A DNA stretch of 60,596 nucleotides from positions 1-60,596 of the forward strand of contig NZ_ATUZ01000003.1 in the NCBI RefSeq assembly GCF_000420465.1, read 5' to 3'. Each line of letters starts with the position of its first letter. Position 1 is the stretch's first letter. The translations under genes were made by a program, and so were the position numbers. The notes below the pieces were generated by a model. It was given only the letters and a program-made list of their open reading frames with translations. It was not told where the DNA came from and did not search any database. Positions 1 to 8,368 of the stretch are shown piece after piece. This stretch comes from Desulfovibrio desulfuricans DSM 642 (GTDB lineage Bacteria > Desulfobacterota > Desulfovibrionia > Desulfovibrionales > Desulfovibrionaceae).

Positions 1-261
1 CGCCTCCGCAAGAATAATTTTTTCAAGGCTTAAATCAGCGACGGCTCGTCGCAGCCTAGCGTTTTCCTTTTCTAGTTCTTTCAATCGCTTGAGCTGCTCA
101 GTCCCCATGCCTCCATATTCCTTGCGCCATCGATAATACGTTTGCTCGGTTACAGCAATTTTGCGGCAAGCCAGGGCAATGCTTTCGCCTTGTCCCACAA
201 GAACTTCAACCTCGCGAAGCTTGAAAATGATTTGCTCTGGAGTAAATGCTTTGCGACCCAT
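1..261 (-). CDS. IS3-family transposase OrfA, partial
   Basis: OrfA is the DNA-binding half of an IS3-family transposase and is normally joined to the OrfB catalytic half by -1 frameshifting. The visible 87 residues start MGRKAFTPEQIIFKLREVE. They hold a helix-turn-helix (ACRKIAVTEQTYYRWRKEYGG) followed by a leucine-zipper-like stretch (QLKRLKELEKENARLRRAVAD), the standard OrfA layout. The start at 261 is the first ATG inside the element. The frame is open to the window edge, so the C-terminus is not visible. Whether the element is intact cannot be judged. Confidence 0.85.
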   Translation of the reverse strand, partial: MGRKAFTPEQIIFKLREVEVLVGQGESIALACRKIAVTEQTYYRWRKEYGGMGTEQLKRLKELEKENARLRRAVADLSLEKIILAEA

Positions 262-328
262 TTGATGCCCTCCATGGCTCCACCTTATACTAACTTTTTA
301 GGCGGACCAGTTTTTTGGGGGCAGGTCA
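1..328 (-). mobile_element. Partial IS3-family insertion sequence (one end)
   Basis: The window opens inside an insertion sequence. The orfA reading frame runs on the minus strand to the window edge, and 56 bases upstream of its start lies a terminal-repeat-like sequence. Read on the minus strand, positions 328-317 are TGACCTGCCCCC, which resembles the ends of the IS407 branch of the IS3 family. The end lies two bases from the stop codon of the neighbouring gene at 331. The rest of the element, with orfB and the other inverted repeat, is outside the window, so target-site duplication cannot be checked. Confidence 0.75.
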
Positions 329-330
329 AC

Positions 331-1365
331 TTACTTTCCTGAAATTTTAGCCAGAGATTCCGGCGTATTGCCGCCAAGCCGCCACAAACTCACATCGCCA
401 AAACCAAGGCTGCGCCCCACATCGGCCCAATGCGCAAGGGTTTCGCCATCTGCATACCAGATTTCACAAACGCTGCCATTGGTGCCCCCTTTTGCAAGCA
501 GGGGGCTGCCGGGCGTGTTGTCTGCCGCCTTAAAGTACAGGGCATGGCTGGCTGGGTCGCGCTTGGGCTGTATGCCCGCGCCCTGCGCCCATGCGGTGGC
601 CTTGCGCTCGGTAAGATCCACAACGCCCCGGCCCGTCCAGGCAAAACCGCCCGCAGAAAGCGCCAAGCCCGGCTTAACAGGCCAGTGGGCGCACCATTGG
701 GCCAACTGGCGCAAAAAGGCATCGTCAGCCTTGGCCCCCGGCCCGTTGTGCCCACCGTGCAGGTTATAGGCCATCACCACATACTGCGGGCCTGCGGGCA
801 GATTGCCTTGCAGGTACTTTTGCTTTGGTTCCATGACCAGCCGCAGCTTTCTGCCCTGAGCAGCCAGCGTAGCGGAAAGCTCCTGCGCGAATTGCAGCAG
901 CCGGGGCCAGTCATCCATGCTCACCCTTTCGTAATCAAGCTCCAGCCCGGTAAAGGGATAAGCCGCCAGCAGGGCCAGCAGATCGCTGCGGTGCGCGGCG
1001 CGGCTGGCATCCGTGGCCATGAGCCTGCTCACAAGGGAGGGATCTTTTTGCACAGATTTGCCGGGGGCTTCAACCACATCGTTAACGACAGAAAGAAACA
1101 CGCCCTGCGCCTTGTTGGAGCTTTGGCCCAGTGAGGCGGCAAGCCCGCCGCGCAGGGCCTTTTTCATGTCATCGGTGAGGAAGGGCCTGCCCTGCCTGTC
1201 AAAATACGCGGCAAACATGAGCGCGTTTTTAAAGTTGCCCTGGCGCAGTTCTGCAAGCCCGTTGGGCATGTCCCAATCCGCCACCCAGGCATCCGCTGCC
1301 ATGGCCGGAACCGAGCAGCACAACGCAAGCAGACCCGCATAAACGGCAGAACGCAGATATTTCAT
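331..1365 (-). CDS. Secreted GH18-like glycoside hydrolase of an exopolysaccharide locus
   Basis: Predicted exported protein of 344 residues with a clear signal peptide (MKYLRSAVYAGLLALCC... cut near AMA-ADAW). It carries GLELDYE at about residue 147, matching the DxxDxDxE strand of glycoside hydrolase family 18, and later tyrosine and tryptophan motifs (VVMAYNLHGG, CEIWYADGE) typical of that TIM barrel. The first acidic position of the motif is not conserved, so substrate and activity are uncertain. It could cut the polymer made by the locus, as the hydrolase domain of PgaB does for PNAG (inference). The start at 1365 is chosen because GGGAGG lies just upstream and the signal peptide begins there. 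It is the last gene of a minus-strand cluster. An IS end begins two bases after its stop, so its original 3' end may have been altered. Confidence 0.72.
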   Translation of the reverse strand: MKYLRSAVYAGLLALCCSVPAMAADAWVADWDMPNGLAELRQGNFKNALMFAAYFDRQGRPFLTDDMKKALRGGLAASLGQSSNKAQGVFLSVVNDVVEAPGKSVQKDPSLVSRLMATDASRAAHRSDLLALLAAYPFTGLELDYERVSMDDWPRLLQFAQELSATLAAQGRKLRLVMEPKQKYLQGNLPAGPQYVVMAYNLHGGHNGPGAKADDAFLRQLAQWCAHWPVKPGLALSAGGFAWTGRGVVDLTERKATAWAQGAGIQPKRDPASHALYFKAADNTPGSPLLAKGGTNGSVCEIWYADGETLAHWADVGRSLGFGDVSLWRLGGNTPESLAKISGK

Positions 1366-1443
1366 AGCAACCTCCCCGGCGCAACGGCCCGGACGGATTT
1401 GACGCATGGGCCAGACGGCCCGGCGCAGCACGCTGAATGCTTT

Positions 1444-4400
1444 TTAAAAAACGTATTGCAGGTTCAGCGAATATTCATCCATGTTGTAATCGGGCAATTC
1501 CATGCGCCTGTAGCCAAGGGCAAGGCTCCAGTTATCGGCAGGAACCCAGTTCAGATCAAGGCTGTAACGCAGAACCTGCTCCCAGTTTTTGTCCTTGGAT
1601 ATTGCTGTGCCGTATCCGGCAAAGCCGCGCACGTGCATCTGGTCAAAAAGCGCCACATCAAACGAGGCCACAGCCATATGATTAACGTATTCCTGCGGCG
1701 CGTAATAGTCGGCAGGATTCCTGTCGCTGTCGGCGGCGCTAAACAGATAGCCTATCTGGAGTTGCGGCTTGTCCCACACAATATAGCGGGGGCTGACAGT
1801 GCCGCCCACAGTGCGGTTGCCATCCGTGCGCTGGGTGCCGAAAATTTCGGCCTGAAGCACACCCCAGTCCAGTATGCGGGCCTCGGTATTCAGACCCAGC
1901 CTGTCGGCGTACACGCCCTTTTTGACGCTTTCCGCCGTCTCGATTGACTGCCTGCTGTAGCTGAGGGTGTACGGCCCGTTGATGCGCAAGGGATCGACCG
2001 AGTACACGCCGCGCCAGGCGGCCCGGGCTTCCATAAAGGAAGAGCCGCTATCCGGCTGCACATCGCGCACCATCAGATCAAGCCAGTGCTGCTTGAAGGG
2101 GAAGTAGCGCAGCCCGATGCCCACAGCATGGCCGTGCAGCGAATTGTGATCGCTCTTCCACCACAGGTCGGAAACCGAAGCCTGGGCAGAGAGATTCTCC
2201 TGCAAAAAGGTGGAAGCCTTAAGTTCGTATTCCGCAAAACTGCGCCCGGCATTATCTGTCCAGCCGTGAGGGCTGAACGTGGCTCTGGGCCGCAAAAGCC
2301 GCTGCGCGCGATCGAGCAGTTCGTCCGTGCGCGGATTATCCGGGTCAAGCCTTTTGGCTTCGCGCGCAAGCTCGTTGGCATAGGGGGCATCTTCGTCAAA
2401 CAGGGCGTTGCTGGCGCGGTAGTAGGCATTATCCGCAGGCGAAAGGCCAAGCGAAGCCGCACGGGCAAAGAGCATTTCCGCACGCGGCAGCTGACCGTGC
2501 CAGCTCGCCAGCAAGCCCTCTGTCTGCACCGCAAGACGCGTGGGATGGTTCTGCGGCATGGAGGCGATGGCCTTGGCGTCCAGCTGCGCATACACGTTGC
2601 GCACGGGCACAAACAGCGGATCAAGGCTGTTGGTGTGATAGCCGTTGGCAGTGGGCACAAAGGCCACGGCAAAGACCTCGCGGGCAGCCTCGGTATAGGC
2701 CTGCCGGATGTCCGCATCGCCGTTGAGGCTGATCTGCCCGTAATCGCCGCCGGGGTACATCCACGCCGTCACCGCAAAGCCCTGAGACTGCGCGAGCTGG
2801 CGCGCCTCGGCCATTGCCGAAGCCCAGCGGTTTTTCATTTCGTCGACAGTTTCAGGCCGTCCGTCCACCATTGCGCGCCGTGCCCAGAAGCCGCCCCTGC
2901 GGCCTGTTACATCCACAATGGTGCGGCCCGAGGTATCCGTGAGCGCCAGTTCCCAGCGGCCTGTGGCCACAAGCCTGCGCAAGAGCGCAGTATTGGGCAG
3001 GTCGTCCGGCGTGCCGGGAATAAACGACTGCCTGCTCACCAACAGTACGGCCCTGCCGCCACGTTGAGCCAGAGCGGCGTCTATGGCTTGCAATTCTTCA
3101 GGCCGCGTCTGCCCGATGACGAGCAGCAGAGGTATTTTACCCGGCGCAACAGTGGCCGCGTCAGTGGGTGCAGGAGCCAGAAACTCCGGCAGGGAAACCG
3201 GCCGATAGTTTGCGCCAAGCTGATCCAGATAAGCGGCAACATCCTGCGGGGTATAGCTTTTGCCGTCCGACTGCGAGGTAATGTTGGCAAAGCACAGGGC
3301 CATGCCCGCCCCGTTTGGCCCACGGGCCGAAAGGGACTGCACCATAGGCAGAGCACGGTCAAAACGCGACACTGCGCCGGAATGCACGGCAGACTGCAAC
3401 TGATAGTGCATGTCGTAGGGATATTCCTGCGCCATATGGCGGGAGATTTTGGCCGTTTCGTTATAGTCGTGCCGTTGCAGGGAGATATCCAGCACGCTTT
3501 CCAGCGCATCGCGCTGTATGGTGTTGCGGGCAAGCAGGCCTTCGGCATGCGTCTGCGCATCATCAAGGAGCGATCTGTCGGGCTCAAGCGCAGCCTGACC
3601 GCCGGAGCGCAGCTCCGCCAGTTTTTCCCTTTCCTGCGGGGCAAGGCGTTCAGGGTCAAGCGTACCTCGGGCAATCCGTATCTGCTCACGCTTGAGCTTT
3701 TCAAGGCGGTCAGCCTGCATCCTGTATTCATCGCGCAGGGAGCTGTTGTACAGCGACTGCACATAGGCGGAATCCGGATCATCGGCCAGATAGGTCTGGG
3801 CATAGCCGCGCGCCGCCGGGTAGCGGGCTTCAGCCAGTGCGTCTTCGGCCTGACGGCGCAGGGCCGTGAGTTTTCCCGGGTCTGGCAGGCCGCTTTGCTG
3901 CAAAATGGAAGCCGCCTCGGCCCAACGGTTCTGGGCGCGCAAAGCCGCCACCAGCAGCGGGGCCACTGGCCTTGTGGTTGCCCCCTTGACCATGAGGGAA
4001 CGGAAAATCGCCTCTGCCCGACCGGCATCGCCCAAGGCAAGGGCGCACTGCCCTTCATACAGCCGGGCGGTAGGCCCTGCGGCATTTTTGAATTCGCCGT
4101 AAAGCGCACGGGCGCGGGTGTAGTCTGCCACCGACATAAAAATATTGAAAACTGCGTACCGCGCGGCAAGATTGCCGGGTTCCGCGCGCAAAAAGCTGTC
4201 AAAATGGCGCATAGCCACATCCGTCTGCCCTTCAAGCATCCTGATGCGGCCAAGAATGAATTCATGCCGGGGCGAAGCATTGACCGGTGCAGCATTCAGA
4301 TGCATTTCCGCAGCTGTCATATTTCCCTGCATGGCGGCGGCAAGGGCCATACCCAAGTGAGCCTCTGGCAGATCGGGACTGAGCGTAAGTGCACGCTGCC

Positions 4401-6366
4401 ACAAGGGCACCGCAGCCTGCGCGCTGTCGCCCACGGCAAGGCTGAAACCAGCTTCGCTCAACATTTTAGCGGCCTGTAGCGCGGGTATGCCCTGAAGCTG
4501 CCTGCTGGCCAGAAGCTCGGGGATCAATGCAACATTCTGCTGATCCAGCAGCTTACCCAGATATTCCGACAGCATGGAGAGATACAGCGACCGGCTCAAC
4601 TGCAACTGCCCTGCCCCCGCATCAGCGGCGGGAATACTGACCGTGTGGCTTTCCTGCGGCGGATCAAGGGCGAGCAAGGCCCTGGCGCTGGTTTCCACTG
4701 CGCGGATGTCGCCGCCTTCAAGCGCGCCTGCGGCAAGGGCCAGCGCATACCAGGGCGCATTGGCGCCCGAGGGGGCAGCCATAGACCGCAACAGCGGGTA
4801 AGCCGCAGACCACTGCTTGTCCTTTATCAGATACAAGGCAAGGGAGAACACTGGCATTTCAGGGTACTGCAGGCGGAAAAGTTCCATGGCGTCCGCAGTT
4901 CTGCCCTGCTGCAACAGGACCGCGCACATGGAGGGGCCAGCCTTCTGCCCGTGCTGGGGGTCAAGAGCAATTGAATCGCGCCACGAAACATAGGCATCGT
5001 CTATTTTTCCGCTGTCCCACAGCTCCCAGCCGTTATTGCGCATGAGTTCGGCCTGCTGCTCCTGCGGAGCCCGCGCACCGCTGAACCCAAGGCTGGCAAC
5101 AATCAGCCGGATGTCGTCCTGAGAGTGAACGGCGCTGACATCGTCCACATGCTCCACAACGGCCTGACGGGCTTTTTGCATGGCATCCCGATTTTTGCTC
5201 TGTCGGGCGAAGAGGAATTTGCCAAAGTTTACGGCAATGTTGCTGCCCCCGGCCTCAAGCCTCTGCTCAAGAGCCTTGAGTTCAGCGGTTTTCCCGGCCT
5301 GGGCAAGGCGGTAATAGAGCTGCCCCTGCAAATAGAGGTCGTGCGGGGCGATTTTTGCAGCCTTTTCAAGTATATCGCAGGCTTCCCTGATGCCGCCAGA
5401 GGCGGCGTAGGCATCTGCCGCGCGCACGGCCCAGACCTGCGGGCTGGAGGCAATGCGCCAGCCCTGCTCGTACACCGTAGCGGCCATTTTCTGCTCGTTG
5501 CGGTTCAGATAGGCTTGCGCCTTGATGGCGTTCAATGTTTCCTGACTAAAGCCCCGCGCCGCCGCCTGCCGATAAAAAACCTCGGCTTCGTCCTGCTTGC
5601 CAGCCAGTTGCAGGGCGCGGGCCGTCATGGCCTCAAACACGGCCCGAAGCGGCTCCGAGCCTTGCGGCCAGTCGTTCTGGCGGCGCAGCAGGGCTGCGGC
5701 AACAGTGCCATTGTTGGCAAGGCAGGCCTTGAGCACCGCCTGTTCCTCGTCAGTGAGCTTGCCAACGGCCCCTGCGGCGCGCAGGGCAGGCAAAAAGACC
5801 GCGTTGTTCTGATCCTGCCGTTCAGCCAGCTGTTTGAGAAGCTCCGGCGTTACCTGCACGGAGAGGCCGCTGAAAAACCTTGCCAGATCAGTGGAAAGCC
5901 CTGCGGAATCACTGGCCCGGCTGCTCTGGATATTTTCTGCCGCAAGGGCCGCAAGCCGCGCATCGTCCGGTCTGGCTTCAAGCGCCAGCGAATAGAAACG
6001 CGCGGCATCCTCGTGCCGCGACAGGCGCGAAAGCACAAGGGCCTTTTGCGTGATGAAGGGCAGAAAGCCAGGATCCAGATCCATGCCCTTGTCGATTTCG
6101 CCCAATGCTTCCGCGTACATTTCGCGGCTGATGGCATAGTTGGCGCGATTGTAATAGTAGGCTGCCGAGAGCTTTTCCGGTTCCGCGCCACTTGTCTGCT
6201 CCTGCCCCTTTGCAGAGTTGGCGCTTTTGGCAGGTTCCAGACCTCTAGGCTGATCGAGGCGCGCCCGGCTATCCCCAGCTGGAAATTCCTGCGCGCACAC
6301 AGCGCTTGCGACAAAACCGCAGCACAGGGCCAACAGCAGACTGGAAGAAAGAATACTGCCGCGCAT
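1444..6366 (-). CDS. TPR / degenerate deacetylase / outer-membrane beta-barrel fusion (PgaA-like exporter)
   Basis: This 1640-residue protein begins with a signal peptide (MRGSILSSSLLLALCCGFVASAVCA). Residues about 65-930 are tetratricopeptide-type helical repeats. About 985-1290 aligns by eye with the deacetylase domain of PgaB: the order of elements (YRPVSLPEF, the LLL strand, WELALTD, AWMYPGGDYG) is kept. The catalytic TFDDG motif reads VIGQT near residue 1083, and the SHxxxH zinc site reads LTDTSG near 1139, so it should be inactive. About 1360-1640 is rich in alternating amphipathic strands and ends in YSLNLQYVF, an outer-membrane barrel signature with a terminal aromatic residue. PgaA is itself TPR plus barrel; a deacetylase-like domain between them is the odd part. 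The start overlaps the stop of the upstream gene (TGATG), so the two are translationally coupled. Role: polymer export across the outer membrane (inferred). Confidence 0.72.
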   Translation of the reverse strand: MRGSILSSSLLLALCCGFVASAVCAQEFPAGDSRARLDQPRGLEPAKSANSAKGQEQTSGAEPEKLSAAYYYNRANYAISREMYAEALGEIDKGMDLDPGFLPFITQKALVLSRLSRHEDAARFYSLALEARPDDARLAALAAENIQSSRASDSAGLSTDLARFFSGLSVQVTPELLKQLAERQDQNNAVFLPALRAAGAVGKLTDEEQAVLKACLANNGTVAAALLRRQNDWPQGSEPLRAVFEAMTARALQLAGKQDEAEVFYRQAAARGFSQETLNAIKAQAYLNRNEQKMAATVYEQGWRIASSPQVWAVRAADAYAASGGIREACDILEKAAKIAPHDLYLQGQLYYRLAQAGKTAELKALEQRLEAGGSNIAVNFGKFLFARQSKNRDAMQKARQAVVEHVDDVSAVHSQDDIRLIVASLGFSGARAPQEQQAELMRNNGWELWDSGKIDDAYVSWRDSIALDPQHGQKAGPSMCAVLLQQGRTADAMELFRLQYPEMPVFSLALYLIKDKQWSAAYPLLRSMAAPSGANAPWYALALAAGALEGGDIRAVETSARALLALDPPQESHTVSIPAADAGAGQLQLSRSLYLSMLSEYLGKLLDQQNVALIPELLASRQLQGIPALQAAKMLSEAGFSLAVGDSAQAAVPLWQRALTLSPDLPEAHLGMALAAAMQGNMTAAEMHLNAAPVNASPRHEFILGRIRMLEGQTDVAMRHFDSFLRAEPGNLAARYAVFNIFMSVADYTRARALYGEFKNAAGPTARLYEGQCALALGDAGRAEAIFRSLMVKGATTRPVAPLLVAALRAQNRWAEAASILQQSGLPDPGKLTALRRQAEDALAEARYPAARGYAQTYLADDPDSAYVQSLYNSSLRDEYRMQADRLEKLKREQIRIARGTLDPERLAPQEREKLAELRSGGQAALEPDRSLLDDAQTHAEGLLARNTIQRDALESVLDISLQRHDYNETAKISRHMAQEYPYDMHYQLQSAVHSGAVSRFDRALPMVQSLSARGPNGAGMALCFANITSQSDGKSYTPQDVAAYLDQLGANYRPVSLPEFLAPAPTDAATVAPGKIPLLLVIGQTRPEELQAIDAALAQRGGRAVLLVSRQSFIPGTPDDLPNTALLRRLVATGRWELALTDTSGRTIVDVTGRRGGFWARRAMVDGRPETVDEMKNRWASAMAEARQLAQSQGFAVTAWMYPGGDYGQISLNGDADIRQAYTEAAREVFAVAFVPTANGYHTNSLDPLFVPVRNVYAQLDAKAIASMPQNHPTRLAVQTEGLLASWHGQLPRAEMLFARAASLGLSPADNAYYRASNALFDEDAPYANELAREAKRLDPDNPRTDELLDRAQRLLRPRATFSPHGWTDNAGRSFAEYELKASTFLQENLSAQASVSDLWWKSDHNSLHGHAVGIGLRYFPFKQHWLDLMVRDVQPDSGSSFMEARAAWRGVYSVDPLRINGPYTLSYSRQSIETAESVKKGVYADRLGLNTEARILDWGVLQAEIFGTQRTDGNRTVGGTVSPRYIVWDKPQLQIGYLFSAADSDRNPADYYAPQEYVNHMAVASFDVALFDQMHVRGFAGYGTAISKDKNWEQVLRYSLDLNWVPADNWSLALGYRRMELPDYNMDEYSLNLQYVF

Positions 6367-8363
6367 CAGTTGCCCCCCGCGGCGTACAGAACGCCCTTTT
6401 CTGCGGTAGCATAAAGGAAATTGTTTCGGTTATGCCTATGGGCAAGGGGTGTCCAGAGAGACTCGGGAATTTCCGCCCGCGTAAAATCAAGCAGGTAATG
6501 ATCTGCGGACAAGGTAACGCCGGAGGCCGCAAGCGCTGCCGCCGCATCGCGCGTAAGGCGCACCACGGGCCGGTAGCCTGCGGCGGCAATGGCCTTGAGG
6601 GTAGCGGCCACATCCTTCCACGAGCTTTGGGCAAGGGGCTGCACCATGATGCCGTCCCACAGCCTGCGGCTTTGCTCCATGCTGAAGGGCGCCATCAGCA
6701 GCATGCTGTCGTTCAGAACAAGGTTGCCGGGGGAAAGAGCGGCAATGGTCATGCTACCCTCCGCCCTTGCGCGCAGCACCTGACGCGAAACCCTTTCGGC
6801 ATCTGCACTGCTGGCACTGGCCCCGGCCGCCAATGGCACCACGCATGCGGTGACCTCCTGCGCCCTGGCCGGAACCACACTGCCAGAACTGGCACTGCCC
6901 GTGGACTCAACGCGCCAGAGCGAAGGAATACGCACAATATTCAGCGAGCCGAAACGCCCTTCGTACCCCTCCACATCGCCTGTGCCAAGAGCAACCGCCC
7001 CAAGTCGCAGTGTGGGCGAAACTGGCAAAAATCCTGGGCCGAGCGCCTTTCCATCAAGCAAAACTTTAAGTCTGTTGCCCTTGAGCAAAATGTCAAAACG
7101 CCAGGGGGGCTGGGTAGACATAGTTTCGTCCGCAATGGTGTACAGTCCCTGACCGGGAACGCGCTCCTGCACCAGCAGACGCGCCCCATGCAGGGTCACG
7201 CGCAAAAAGGCGCTGGGCGTGGCATAGCGCAGGTAGACGTAGCGATCCACGTTTTCCTTTTGCGCAATGGTCATGGACAGCGAAACATTATCCCACATGT
7301 TGCTGCCGCGCAGCATGACCGGGTCAGCCTTGCCCTCCTGCGGGGTCAGCACAATATCCCGCCCCGAGGCTTCCACCCTGGTGCGAAAGGCCATCCAGCT
7401 ATCGGCGGTGTCGCCCTCTGCCAGTGAAAATCGTGTGCGCTTGGCAGTTTTGAGCGAGAGCACCTCAAGAAGGTGTTGCTCCGGCCAATCCGGCTTAATT
7501 TGAACGCGAGTGAGCGCAAAACGGTCATCCACTGCTGAATTGAACGCCGCCCCTTCTCTGGAAAAGGCCATCTGAAAATACTGCTGAACCAGATCGCGGT
7601 TAGCCTCTTTGACCGCATGCGGCATGGCCGCGTTGAAGGAGTTGGCTGGCATCATCACAAAAGCCTTGGGCGGCTCGGGCATGAGCTTTGCCAGCGGCTC
7701 GAACGAATCTTTATAATACGCCGCCAGCCGGTCGCGCATCTGCTCTTCGGTTTCCGCTGGCAGCCCAGTGGAATCACGCAAAAAATCTGTCAAAAAGTAG
7801 CCGGGCGTCACCTTGGGCATATTCTCGTTGATGGGCAACAGCCCAAGCCCCTGACTGCCCAAATCCCAGAAAGGGCTTTTTGCCAGCGCCGCCACGTTGG
7901 ACTTGGTGACAAAAAAGTTGTTCCAGCTTTTCAGGGTGCCGGTTGTTGTAAACAGCGAGGCGTGCACCCCTGTTTTACCCATGATCTCCTGCCCAAAGAT
8001 GACGGAGTCCTTGCGGCCTCCTTCCATCATAAGGTACAGGGCTTTCTCCGGCAGCGGTTCGCCATCGCGATAAAAGCTGATGACATCGTCAGTAGTTATC
8101 CACTGGTAGCCAGCTTTTTCAATGGCTGCCACATGCTCAGCAAACTGTTGGCGCGAGTTTAGCCCCGGCTTTTCATCGCGCGTGAGCGAACCGTAAGAAA
8201 TGGCCGTAAAACCATCGCGTTGCGTCCACGATTCACGGTCAAACTGCGGCGGCCTGCCCCGCTCCATAAAGAGCTGAACAATAAATACGCACAGGCCGAT
8301 CAAAAATGCCCATTGCAGGCATGACCGCAGGATCTTCCAGGTATCTTTGGAAAGCGCGCGCAT
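6366..8363 (-). CDS. Membrane-anchored pseudo-deacetylase with a beta-sandwich domain
   Basis: 665 residues. Residues about 15-32 form an N-terminal membrane anchor, with the rest periplasmic. About 50-290 follows the polysaccharide deacetylase (NodB/PgaB) fold closely: PLPEKALYLMMEGGRKDS then GVHASLFTTTGTL matches the usual PLPEKAVLLTFDDG...GxPATLFxxTG pattern. However, TFDDG is LMMEGG at 111-116, removing the catalytic and metal-binding aspartates. The zinc histidines of SHxxxH are replaced by LGSQGLG. About 315-470 looks like a LamG/concanavalin-type beta sandwich, a possible carbohydrate-binding part (inference). The last 130 residues are unassigned. It lies between the synthase and the exporter and is coupled to the exporter by a one-base overlap. 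Likely a polymer-binding or scaffold protein instead of an enzyme. Confidence 0.68.
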   Translation of the reverse strand: MRALSKDTWKILRSCLQWAFLIGLCVFIVQLFMERGRPPQFDRESWTQRDGFTAISYGSLTRDEKPGLNSRQQFAEHVAAIEKAGYQWITTDDVISFYRDGEPLPEKALYLMMEGGRKDSVIFGQEIMGKTGVHASLFTTTGTLKSWNNFFVTKSNVAALAKSPFWDLGSQGLGLLPINENMPKVTPGYFLTDFLRDSTGLPAETEEQMRDRLAAYYKDSFEPLAKLMPEPPKAFVMMPANSFNAAMPHAVKEANRDLVQQYFQMAFSREGAAFNSAVDDRFALTRVQIKPDWPEQHLLEVLSLKTAKRTRFSLAEGDTADSWMAFRTRVEASGRDIVLTPQEGKADPVMLRGSNMWDNVSLSMTIAQKENVDRYVYLRYATPSAFLRVTLHGARLLVQERVPGQGLYTIADETMSTQPPWRFDILLKGNRLKVLLDGKALGPGFLPVSPTLRLGAVALGTGDVEGYEGRFGSLNIVRIPSLWRVESTGSASSGSVVPARAQEVTACVVPLAAGASASSADAERVSRQVLRARAEGSMTIAALSPGNLVLNDSMLLMAPFSMEQSRRLWDGIMVQPLAQSSWKDVAATLKAIAAAGYRPVVRLTRDAAAALAASGVTLSADHYLLDFTRAEIPESLWTPLAHRHNRNNFLYATAEKGVLYAAGGN

Positions 8364-8368
8364 GCCCT

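Noticed and set aside
142..342. Plus-strand 66-residue frame at the left edge
   Set aside because: It is antisense to the transposase OrfA and its terminal repeat.
5125..6414. Long plus-strand open frame of 429 residues opposite the TPR gene
   Set aside because: It is antisense to the TPR/barrel gene, which has a signal peptide and clear repeats. The frame's protein has no recognisable domain and is a by-product of GC-rich codon use.
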